Source: an uncultured Treponema sp. (GTDB lineage Bacteria; Spirochaetota; Spirochaetia; Treponematales; Treponemataceae). From it: a DNA stretch of 10,528 bases. Location of the stretch: NCBI GenBank assembly GCA_937885235.1, contig CAKZZK010000262.1, positions 1 to 10,528 of the forward strand. The letters run 5' to 3'. The notes under the pieces were generated by a model. It was not told where the DNA came from. It did no database searches and saw nothing but the letters and a program-made list of their open reading frames with translations. Below, piece after piece: positions 1-5,818 of this stretch. Numbering within the stretch: position 1 is the stretch's first letter; every line of letters begins with the position of its first letter. The position numbers and the translations under genes are program-made.

Positions 1-2
1 TT

Positions 3-296
3 GCGCAGATGGTATATTTCCGCTATATGGTGACGTTCATACGTAACCGCATTGGCTCGCCGGCGATACAGATGTTGCTGCATATCAGCATCTGCATCGT
101 GGCAGGACTGAATTTTTATTTTCTGGAAGCCATAGTAACAAAACGCATACTGCAATGGTGGAAACAGCGTCGTGTCCATAGAGTGGATTCAAATCTGTTT
201 TACCCCCTCCCGCCAGTGCCAGGCGGGGGTGGCGAGGGCGTTGCTGAAGGGCTGGGGGCGGGAGAAATCGGGGAGCCAGCTTGTGTCGTCGCTTAG
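3..296 (+). CDS. Possible 3' end of a membrane protein gene entering from the left edge
   Basis: The frame is open from the edge to a TAG at 294-296. The first part codes a hydrophobic stretch (about QMLLHISICIVAGLNFYFLEA) followed by a basic tail rich in K, R and W, as in the last transmembrane helix and cytoplasmic end of an integral membrane protein. Codon choice over the first 190 nt looks natural. From about 200 onward the frame turns into Gly/Pro/Glu-rich sequence and overlaps the convergent radical SAM gene by 108 nt, so that part may be a non-natural read-through extension. An ATG at 9 is in frame, but the true start may lie outside the window. The opposite strand is also open here, but gives a less protein-like sequence. 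Family not recognised. Confidence 0.3.
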   Translation, partial: AQMVYFRYMVTFIRNRIGSPAIQMLLHISICIVAGLNFYFLEAIVTKRILQWWKQRRVHRVDSNLFYPLPPVPGGGGEGVAEGLGAGEIGEPACVVA

Positions 297-1184
297 GTCC
301 TGATAAAAGAGATAGTCAAAGTCATAGGCATCGATTAAATCCCGCAGCGTTTCGTCTTCCTCGGCGTTTACAAGGCGGTTTTCCAGTGCGGAGAGCGCGA
401 GCCTGCGTGCTTGCAGTTCTGCGGCGCTACCCGTGAAGGGGACGGGCGTGTATTGGGACATAAGCGAGACGCATGCCCTGCCGTCCGCGTTCTTTTTGAG
501 CCAGTCAAGGACAAAGATGCTGTCGTCCATCCTGCCCGGCAGGAAGAGGTGGCGGATGATGGTACCGGAAAGCATTTTTTCTTTTTCGCCCCTGTGGATT
601 ATGCGCATCGGGCTGTTTTCGAGCATCCAGAGTATGGCTTTTTGCGCCACGGCAGGATAGTCCTCTGCGGCAAAAAGCTTCTTGCTTGCCTCAGCATTGA
701 GCGTCTTTAAGTCAGGCAGCCAGATATCAACGAGCCCCCTGAGCAGCTCAAGCATTTCAGGCGACTCATAAGCGCTGGAGTTCCAGGCAAAGGGGAGTGC
801 CATGCCCCCCTCTTTTGCTGCCCGAATGTACTCAGCCAGACGGGGAATGTGGTGGCTGCCCGTCACAAGGTTGATGTTTTCCGCCCCCATATCCTGCAGG
901 CGAAGGCATAGCTTTACGAAATCGTCCTGAGACAGCGCCGTGCCCATGCCCTGCTGGGAAATCTGGTAATTTTGGCAGAATGCACAGCGCAGGGTACAGC
1001 CGCTAAGGAAGATGGTGCCCGAACCGCCGCCGACAGTGATGAGCGGCTCCTCGCCAAAATGAAGGCAGGCAAGGGCCGCGCGGAGCTCGGCGCTTTCGCC
1101 GCAGAAGCCCGCCTCCCCTGTGTCGCGGGTTGCTTTGCAGGAACGCGGGCATTGGCGGCAGCTGCGGTAGCATTCGTCCTGCAT
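189..1184 (-). CDS. Radical SAM protein, PflX-type (pyruvate formate-lyase activase homologue)
   Basis: 331 residues. The N-terminus is cysteine-rich (C5, C9, C12, C16, C28) in the spacing typical of the COG1313/PflX group. The radical SAM cluster motif follows at 63-70: C-T-L-R-C-A-F-C, directly followed by QNYQIS, preceded by the SGTIFLSGC segment. These cysteines should hold a [4Fe-4S] cluster that cleaves S-adenosylmethionine. Later conserved blocks include NLVTGSHH, AWNSSAY and DIWLPDLK. The family is related to pyruvate formate-lyase activating enzymes, but its substrate is generally unknown, so a PFL-activating role here is only a possibility. The gene starts 5 nt after the stop of the unknown gene at 1190-1594 and is probably co-transcribed with it. 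The Shine-Dalgarno site is weak (AGGCG, far upstream), which fits translational coupling. No clear intrinsic terminator follows the stop. Confidence 0.9.
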   Translation of the reverse strand: MQDECYRSCRQCPRSCKATRDTGEAGFCGESAELRAALACLHFGEEPLITVGGGSGTIFLSGCTLRCAFCQNYQISQQGMGTALSQDDFVKLCLRLQDMGAENINLVTGSHHIPRLAEYIRAAKEGGMALPFAWNSSAYESPEMLELLRGLVDIWLPDLKTLNAEASKKLFAAEDYPAVAQKAILWMLENSPMRIIHRGEKEKMLSGTIIRHLFLPGRMDDSIFVLDWLKKNADGRACVSLMSQYTPVPFTGSAAELQARRLALSALENRLVNAEEDETLRDLIDAYDFDYLFYQDLSDDTSWLPDFSRPQPFSNALATPAWHWREGVKQI

Positions 1185-1189
1185 CTGGC

Positions 1190-1594
1190 TTAAAACGCCT
1201 GCTTTTCCACAAAGAGGGACATGAGCTCGTTGAGCACGTCAAGGGGCAGGTCGTCAGCTTCCGTGTCCACGATGGAACAGAGCTCCTTCCAGTCCTCTTT
1301 TGACAGGCATTCCGTCTGCTCTGAGCTGCCGTCCAAGATGGACTGTATGGCAACGAGCCTGTCCATATTCTCTCGGCTTGGCTCATTCTTGATGTCCTTG
1401 CTTGCAAGGATGTAGGTGTTGAACCAATAGTCCACAAAACTTGCCGCCGTTTCACCGATAAAGCGGTTGTTGGAGGCAAAGAGATTGTTTATCTTGCGGC
1501 AGAACCTTTCGCCGTCATACACATTGCCGTTTTCCGAAAGATCCCGCTTTTTGAGCTGTGCTATATCGGCAAGCAGCTTGTCGGTATTGTTCAT
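1190..1594 (-). CDS. Unrecognised 134-residue protein, first gene of a two-gene operon
   Basis: I do not recognise the family. The product is acidic and appears cytoplasmic: no signal peptide, no membrane segment, likely all helical. It has an N-terminal Leu/Lys segment (LLADIAQLKKRD), an aromatic-rich middle (NRFIGETAASFVDYWFNTY) and an acidic C-terminal half (DTEADDLPLDVLNELMSLF). The stop lies 5 nt before the radical SAM gene, so the two may be functionally linked. The ATG at 1594 was chosen because the frame opens there and a promoter -10 ends 8 nt before it. There is no Shine-Dalgarno sequence in between, so the message is probably leaderless. An in-frame GTG about 24 codons later has no convincing ribosome site either. 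Confidence 0.75.
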   Translation of the reverse strand: MNNTDKLLADIAQLKKRDLSENGNVYDGERFCRKINNLFASNNRFIGETAASFVDYWFNTYILASKDIKNEPSRENMDRLVAIQSILDGSSEQTECLSKEDWKELCSIVDTEADDLPLDVLNELMSLFVEKQAF

Positions 1595-1602
1595 AACGCC
1601 GT

Positions 1603-1631
1603 ATTATATAGAAGAAAATAGAAAGATACAA
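1603..1631 (-). promoter_or_regulatory. Sigma-70-type promoter for the 1594/1184 operon
   Basis: Read on the minus strand: -35 TTGTAT (1626-1631), a 17-nt spacer, then a perfect -10 TATAAT (1603-1608). The predicted start point (about 7 nt past the -10) falls near 1596, two bases from the ATG at 1594. The transcript should therefore be leaderless or nearly so. It is divergent from the promoter at 1690-1718. Confidence 0.75.
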
Positions 1632-1689
1632 GGGCATTGTGCAAAATGGACTTCTCTGTTCAAATTTTGCCAAAATGAGGTTTTTCTCC

Positions 1690-1718
1690 TTGACAATTTC
1701 TAAAACTAAACATACTAT
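1690..1718 (+). promoter_or_regulatory. Sigma-70-type promoter of the PTS IIA gene
   Basis: A consensus -35 TTGACA (1690-1695), a 17-nt spacer and a -10 TACTAT (1713-1718). The -10 ends 6 nt before the ATG at 1725, so the predicted start point (1725) is the A of the start codon. No Shine-Dalgarno sequence could exist on such a transcript. Confidence 0.8.
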
Positions 1719-1724
1719 TAAAGT

Positions 1725-2171
1725 ATGGACTTAAGAACTGTATTAACACCGGAAACAGTAGACCTCCACTTGAAGGGGACTACAAAAGAAGAAATCATTG
1801 ACGAATTGCTTGAAGTTCTTGTAAAGGCGGGAAAAGTCACAGATAAAGAAGCTGCAAAGGAGTGCGTGCTGGATCGCGAGCGGAAAATGTCCACGGGCAT
1901 GAAGCACGGTATCGCCATTCCTCACGGTAAGACTGACACTGTATCTGATTTGGTCGCCTGCATTGGAATCTCTGATAATTCGGTTGATTTTGACAGTTTG
2001 GATCAGGAACCGTGCCGCATTTTCATTATGACGCTTTCTCCTGTAAACAAAACGGGGCCCCATCTGCAATTTCTGGCAGAGGTGAGCCTTCTGTTCAAAT
2101 CTGCGGACAAGCGCTCTCAGATCCTCAGCACGCAGGACAAAGCCGAAGTCATCAAGATTTTGACAGAATAG
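1725..2171 (+). CDS. ptsN: PTS EIIA protein, fructose/mannitol (PtsN-like) type
   Basis: 148 residues, the usual length of a single EIIA(Fru/Mtl/Ntr) domain. The phosphorylation site is the histidine of the GIAIPHGK motif (H67), with the flanking STGMKHG segment also typical. The family accepts phosphate from HPr on this histidine. There is no EIIB or EIIC domain or gene nearby, so a sugar-transport role is not supported by the context. Treponemes are known for incomplete PTS sets (EI, HPr, HPr kinase, PtsN-like proteins without a permease) thought to be regulatory, and this gene fits that pattern. Assigning it to the nitrogen-related (PtsN) or fructose subtype is uncertain. The M1 start is supported by family alignment (MDLRTVLTPETVDLHL) and by the promoter placement. 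The gene is monocistronic: own promoter upstream, strong terminator 25 nt downstream. Confidence 0.9.
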   Translation: MDLRTVLTPETVDLHLKGTTKEEIIDELLEVLVKAGKVTDKEAAKECVLDRERKMSTGMKHGIAIPHGKTDTVSDLVACIGISDNSVDFDSLDQEPCRIFIMTLSPVNKTGPHLQFLAEVSLLFKSADKRSQILSTQDKAEVIKILTE

Positions 2172-2196
2172 CGTGCAGGGCGGCAGTGCCGCTTGA

Positions 2197-2236
2197 ACTC
2201 CCTGTCCACAGCGGGCAGGGAGTACTTTTCTATTTT
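2197..2236 (+). terminator. Rho-independent terminator of the PTS IIA gene
   Basis: A perfect 8-bp stem, ACTCCCTG (2197-2204) with CAGGGAGT (2216-2223), an 11-nt loop, then a T-rich tail (2225-2236). A second small inverted repeat, GCGGCA-G-TGCCGC, sits just before it at 2180-2192. The T-rich tail overlaps the -35 region of the next promoter. Confidence 0.8.
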
Positions 2237-2261
2237 CATAAGATATAAAAAATGCTATACT
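2233..2261 (+). promoter_or_regulatory. Extended -10 promoter for the 2268 gene
   Basis: Extended -10 TGC-TATACT (2253-2261) with a partial -35 TTTTCA (2233-2238) at 17 nt. The -10 ends 6 nt before the ATG at 2268, so the predicted start point is the first base of that codon. This decides the start of the gene: a longer frame beginning upstream at 2193 would include the terminator and the promoter. Confidence 0.65.
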
Positions 2262-2267
2262 CCCGCT

Positions 2268-2771
2268 ATGAAACTTGAAAAACGTTTTTACACAGAACAC
2301 AACAGCTTATTTTTCTTGGATGGCACAGAATGTCCCGTGCAGTCAGAGCCTTTGCATACAGAGAACGGCGCGCTGCCGGATACGCTCTACTTGCTTTCGA
2401 TGGGCGCTGCCTGTGTGGAGCTTGACTGGAAGCAGGTTGGCGTTGATGAAGAGTCATACAATGAAGCTTTCCTCGCAGCGCTGCGGGAAAGCCTCAAAGC
2501 GCTTGAAACCTTGCAGCTCTACGTCTTTATCAGCCCCTCCGCAGGGCAGGAGAGTCTGGACAGCCAGGAAGCGAAGGACGCCTTTATTGCCAGCATGAGC
2601 CACTGCGCCCGCCGCATCAAGGACTGTGCCTCTGTCGTTGGCTTTGCCGTGCCGCCCCAGCTTGATGCCGCGCAGTTTATGGCGGAATTGAGCCGCAAGC
2701 ACTCCCACTACGTCTTTTTCAGCCGCGATGAATCCCTTCTTGCCTCCGATGAAGCTATCGTGCGGTGGTAG
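2268..2771 (+). CDS. Unrecognised 167-residue cytoplasmic protein
   Basis: I do not recognise the family. No signal peptide or membrane helix is visible. The sequence alternates predicted strands and helices: LYLLSMGAACVELDWK, then a long helix NEAFLAALRESLKALETL, then LQLYVFISPS, a second helix around DAFIASMSHCARRIKDC, VVGFAVPP, and a final HYVFFSRDESLL. This suggests an alpha/beta fold, possibly part of a barrel or Rossmann-like domain. No catalytic motif can be named. Codon use resembles the neighbouring genes, so it is very likely real. It has its own promoter and no Shine-Dalgarno sequence. The transglycosylase gene follows 163 nt later with a separate candidate promoter, so co-transcription is not certain. 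Confidence 0.75.
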   Translation: MKLEKRFYTEHNSLFFLDGTECPVQSEPLHTENGALPDTLYLLSMGAACVELDWKQVGVDEESYNEAFLAALRESLKALETLQLYVFISPSAGQESLDSQEAKDAFIASMSHCARRIKDCASVVGFAVPPQLDAAQFMAELSRKHSHYVFFSRDESLLASDEAIVRW

Positions 2772-2812
2772 CAAAAACTGCCGTAAAAATCTCAAATCCC
2801 TCTAGCTTCTTC

Positions 2813-2881
2813 TAAGAAAATGTAAGAAAACGCATTATTTTCATCATTTTGCTTGCATTAATTTTTTTTTTATGACAAAAT
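2813..2881 (+). promoter_or_regulatory. Candidate promoter of the transglycosylase gene with phased A/T tracts
   Basis: A possible -35 TTGCAT (2853-2858) lies 17 nt from a weak -10 CAAAAT (2876-2881). The spacer contains a run of ten T (2862-2871). Upstream, short A4 and T4 tracts centred near 2818, 2828, 2839 and 2848 recur about every 10 bp, beginning with a direct repeat TAAGAAAA (2813-2820 and 2823-2830). Such phasing usually bends DNA and can act like an UP element. The -10 match is poor, so the exact promoter is uncertain. Confidence 0.35.
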
Positions 2882-2934
2882 CGTGGCAGTTGTAAGGATG
2901 GGAACGGGGATGGGTTTATGTGGGAGAACCTATT

Positions 2935-3759
2935 ATGGATGTTGAAAGAATGCATTTAATCAAGTTGCTGTGGAGTACCATAGCCGTAACATTGCTTTTT
3001 GGGGCTGTCTGCGCCTTTGTTTTTATCCGGCTGCCAGAAGACAGCAAGACCAATGTTGTGGCTCTCTCCAGAGAAAAAGCAGCTGCCCCTGCCGTAGAGG
3101 AAACGGCAGATGAAGTCGCACAGGAAAAGGACATCATTGCTGAAGAAGAAATAGGTCAGCTGTCTGATTTTGCCGTTGAAACCTACGTGGGCGGGGAGAT
3201 TGAGTTCCCCGTAGAGGAAGACAGCAATGCCGCCTTGGTGCTTTACGAAATGCCCCAGAGCCGCGCCGCAGTGGAGTGGTTCTACAGCCAGGTGACAGGC
3301 GACAAGGATATCGCCATCGCTATCCTGAATGCGGCGTCGCAGTTCGGCGTGCAGCCTTCCCTGGCGTTTGCGCTTGCCTACAGCGAGAGCATGTACAAGG
3401 TGAACGCAAAGCACACAAATGTGAACGGCAGCATTGACCGCGGGCTTTTCCAGCTCAACAGCTATACCTTCCCGAATCTTTCGGAAGAGGATTTTTATGA
3501 CCCGAAGGTGTCTGCCCATTACGGTATGTCGCACTTGAAGTACTGCATGGAAGCAGCTGGAAACGAAATTGCGGGGCTTGCCATGTACAATGCCGGACGC
3601 AACAAGGTACAGGACAACAAAACCCCGCAGGTAACGCTGAACTACATTTCTAAGATTGAAAGCTACAAGCAGCGGCTGGAGCAGAATTTCGCCTCTGAGG
3701 TGCTGGCTTTCTATTCAAGCGGCAACGGCAGCGGCGAAAAATACCTCGCAAAGTACTAA
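2935..3759 (+). CDS. Membrane-anchored lytic transglycosylase (SLT domain)
   Basis: 274 residues from the ATG at 2935, chosen because GGGAG (2922-2926) lies 8 nt upstream; an in-frame GTG at 2920 has no such site. Residues 11-31 form one hydrophobic helix that should anchor the protein in the inner membrane with the rest in the periplasm. An Ala/Glu-rich linker (about 45-75) follows. The C-terminal part is an SLT/goose-lysozyme-like domain: the catalytic glutamate is E151 in AYSESMY, followed by GLFQLNS (170-176) and AMYNAGRNKV (about 219-228), the standard order of motifs. The enzyme should cut the MurNAc-GlcNAc bond in peptidoglycan and form a 1,6-anhydro end. The role (growth, flagellar assembly, recycling) cannot be told from context. 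The gene ends 2 nt before the convergent permease gene and no terminator is visible between them. Confidence 0.85.
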   Translation: MDVERMHLIKLLWSTIAVTLLFGAVCAFVFIRLPEDSKTNVVALSREKAAAPAVEETADEVAQEKDIIAEEEIGQLSDFAVETYVGGEIEFPVEEDSNAALVLYEMPQSRAAVEWFYSQVTGDKDIAIAILNAASQFGVQPSLAFALAYSESMYKVNAKHTNVNGSIDRGLFQLNSYTFPNLSEEDFYDPKVSAHYGMSHLKYCMEAAGNEIAGLAMYNAGRNKVQDNKTPQVTLNYISKIESYKQRLEQNFASEVLAFYSSGNGSGEKYLAKY

Positions 3760-3761
3760 GC

Positions 3762-4700
3762 CTATCGCTGTCCCTGCTCGTAGGGAATGCCCTCTGCCTT
3801 TGGCGCCCGCGATTTTTGCGAGGTAAAGGCAAGCACGATGAGGGAGATGATGTAGGGAAGCATCTTGTAGACCTCGCCTGGGACAAGGCTTATCAAAAAG
3901 TCAAATCCCAGGTAGGCGTCTGCAATGGCCCTGAAGAAGCCGAAAAGCAGGGCTGCAAGCGCAATCCGCATCGGCTTCCACTGGCCGAATATCATTACGG
4001 CAAGGGCAAGGAAGCCTGCCCCCGCAACACCATAGATAAAATCCCATTGAGAATTCGCCGCGCTGATGTAGATAATGCCGCCTATTCCTCCGCAAAAGCC
4101 AGAAATAATCACGCCTGCATAGCGCATCTTGTACACGTTTATGCCCACGCTGTCCGCAGCCTGCGGGTGCTCGCCGCAAGCGAGGAGCCTTAGCCCGAAG
4201 CGGGTCTTGTACATAAGCAAATATGCCGCAATCAGGAGCAGTATCGTCAGGAATATGTAGTAGTTCAGGTCTATGTTCCCGAGGCGGATGAGGAATACCT
4301 TGCGGTTTTCAATGTAGTCAAGGATTGCCGACACGTTGTCCCCTGCCGAGCGGGCGGTGTTGAATGCCTTGACGACCACCGTTGCCGTCGCAGTGGCGAG
4401 CATATTCATTGCGGTGCCCACCAGAGTCTGGTCTGCCTTGAAGTTGATGGCGGCTACTGCCAGAAGGAGCGAGTAAAGCATACCGCATACCGCGCTGACG
4501 GCGATAGTCAGAAAGATGATGATGAGGGGGCTTGTTCCCGCAGGCAGTGCGAAGAGTATGAATGCCCCGCCGAGCGCACCCATGACCATCTCGCCTTCCA
4601 GTCCCAGATTGATGACGCCGGAATGCTCTGAGTACATACCGCCGATGGCGACGAAAATTAAAACTGACGCATATATCAAGGTGTATTGGATGAGCAGCAT
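3762..4700 (-). CDS. nupQ: ABC transporter permease, BMP-associated (NupQ/YufQ-like)
   Basis: 312 residues, almost entirely hydrophobic, with about eight transmembrane segments. The family motif GVINLGLEGEMVMGAL (residues 28-43) near the N-terminus identifies the COG1079 permease class, paired with COG4603 permeases in nucleoside importers (B. subtilis NupNOPQ, T. pallidum PnrA-E) and in the related riboflavin importer RfuABCD. It should form the membrane channel with the upstream permease. Its ATG overlaps the upstream stop codon by one base (TAATG), so translation is probably coupled; a purine-rich GGGGGGAAGG also lies just upstream. It is the last gene of the operon and ends 2 nt from the convergent transglycosylase gene. 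The symbol follows B. subtilis and implies nucleosides, which is not proven here. Confidence 0.85.
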   Translation of the reverse strand: MLLIQYTLIYASVLIFVAIGGMYSEHSGVINLGLEGEMVMGALGGAFILFALPAGTSPLIIIFLTIAVSAVCGMLYSLLLAVAAINFKADQTLVGTAMNMLATATATVVVKAFNTARSAGDNVSAILDYIENRKVFLIRLGNIDLNYYIFLTILLLIAAYLLMYKTRFGLRLLACGEHPQAADSVGINVYKMRYAGVIISGFCGGIGGIIYISAANSQWDFIYGVAGAGFLALAVMIFGQWKPMRIALAALLFGFFRAIADAYLGFDFLISLVPGEVYKMLPYIISLIVLAFTSQKSRAPKAEGIPYEQGQR

Positions 4701-5806
4701 TATGCCTTCCCCCCTTTAGATGTGAGCTTTGTCAGGATTTCCTTAAAGAAAAGCACAAAGCCGCAGGTATAGATGATGATTGCGGAGATGAGGTCTGCAA
4801 TCTGGGAATTATAAAAGTGGGTGTCTATGAGGCTGCCCCCCAGCGTGATGTGCTGGATAAAGAAGCCCGCAAAGATAACGCCTATCGGGTGCAGCCCGCC
4901 GAGGAACGCCACGGCAATGCCGTTGAAGCCCATGGCGGGAACAGAGGAGCTTGTCTTCCACTGCTGAATGTCGGTGAGGTAGTAGAGTGAGGCGGCAAGA
5001 CCTGCAAGCGCGCCCGCGAGAGCCATCGTCACGATGATGTTCTGCTTGTCCTTCATGCCGGCGTATTTTGCCGCATTCTTGTTCAGCCCTGTCGCGCGCA
5101 GCTCGTAGCCAAAGGTCGTTTTGCTGAGCACAATCATGATCACGACGGCTATCACGACCGTCAGGGGGACGGCTATGGTGACGTATTTGTTGTTGTTGAA
5201 GAGACCGCTCAGCCCCACGCTGGGGATAAGGCTCTGGGGGGAAAGCTTTGCGATGGAATAGGTTTCGCTCTTCGTCGTGTCCATCACCGTTTCGTTCTGC
5301 ATGAGCACGTTTACCAGATACAGCCCTATCCAGTTCATCATGATGCACGCTATGACCTCGTTCATATTGCAGAAAGCCTTGAAGCAGCCCGCAATGGCTC
5401 CCCATGCCGCAGCCGCAAGGACGGCAAGCACTATGCAGAGCCACCACGGCAGATTCCACGCCAGGGCAGACCAGAGCGAAACGCCTATGGCAAGGCAGTA
5501 CTGTCCTCCCACGCCGATGTTGAAGAGCCCCGCCTTGTAGGCAAACAGAACCGAAAGCCCGCAGAGTATCAGGGGAACGGATTTGACCAAGGTCTGCCCC
5601 AGATAGTATGCCCGTGTGGAAGCCTTTTTATAATAGAAGAAATTTTTCAAGATTGTCGCTATAGCCTTTGGTGCATTCGGCGCATTGATAATCGCAAGGA
5701 TTATGAATCCCACCAGAATGCCTATGGCGGCACAGATAATGGCGGACACTATTGCCTGAAACTGCTTTGATGCCGCTATTGCGCGGGCGCTGAATTTCGC
5801 TTTCAT
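4700..5806 (-). CDS. nupP: ABC transporter permease, BMP-associated (NupP/YufP-like)
   Basis: 368 residues with a long first transmembrane helix (about 18-40) and several later ones. The motif KAGLFNIGVGGQ (about 91-102) is typical of the COG4603 permease group, the larger partner of the two-permease BMP importers. The gene starts 12 nt after the ATPase stop. Its Shine-Dalgarno sequence AAGGAGG (5814-5820) is a full consensus, 7 nt from the ATG, and overlaps the ATPase stop codon, so it should be translated well and possibly coupled. Substrate assignment follows the operon as a whole. Confidence 0.87.
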   Translation of the reverse strand: MKAKFSARAIAASKQFQAIVSAIICAAIGILVGFIILAIINAPNAPKAIATILKNFFYYKKASTRAYYLGQTLVKSVPLILCGLSVLFAYKAGLFNIGVGGQYCLAIGVSLWSALAWNLPWWLCIVLAVLAAAAWGAIAGCFKAFCNMNEVIACIMMNWIGLYLVNVLMQNETVMDTTKSETYSIAKLSPQSLIPSVGLSGLFNNNKYVTIAVPLTVVIAVVIMIVLSKTTFGYELRATGLNKNAAKYAGMKDKQNIIVTMALAGALAGLAASLYYLTDIQQWKTSSSVPAMGFNGIAVAFLGGLHPIGVIFAGFFIQHITLGGSLIDTHFYNSQIADLISAIIIYTCGFVLFFKEILTKLTSKGGKA

Positions 5807-5818
5807 CGTCGTTCCTCC

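Noticed and set aside
1003..1479. 158-residue minus-strand frame across the 1190 and 189 genes
   Set aside because: Arg/Ser/Pro-rich shadow of the two real genes in another frame.
2193..2267. Longer N-terminus of the 2268 gene
   Set aside because: It would cover the PTS IIA terminator and the -10 element; the extra residues are not protein-like.
2776..2891. AACTGCC ... GGCAGTT inverted repeat around the transglycosylase promoter
   Set aside because: Only 7 bp with over 100 nt between the arms; expected by chance at this length.
2920..2934. GTG at 2920 as start of the transglycosylase
   Set aside because: GGGAG at 2922-2926 is ideally placed for the ATG at 2935, not for 2920.
3771..3786. 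TCCCT-GCTCGT-AGGGA hairpin at the convergent gene ends
   Set aside because: Five base pairs inside the permease coding sequence, with no T run on either strand.
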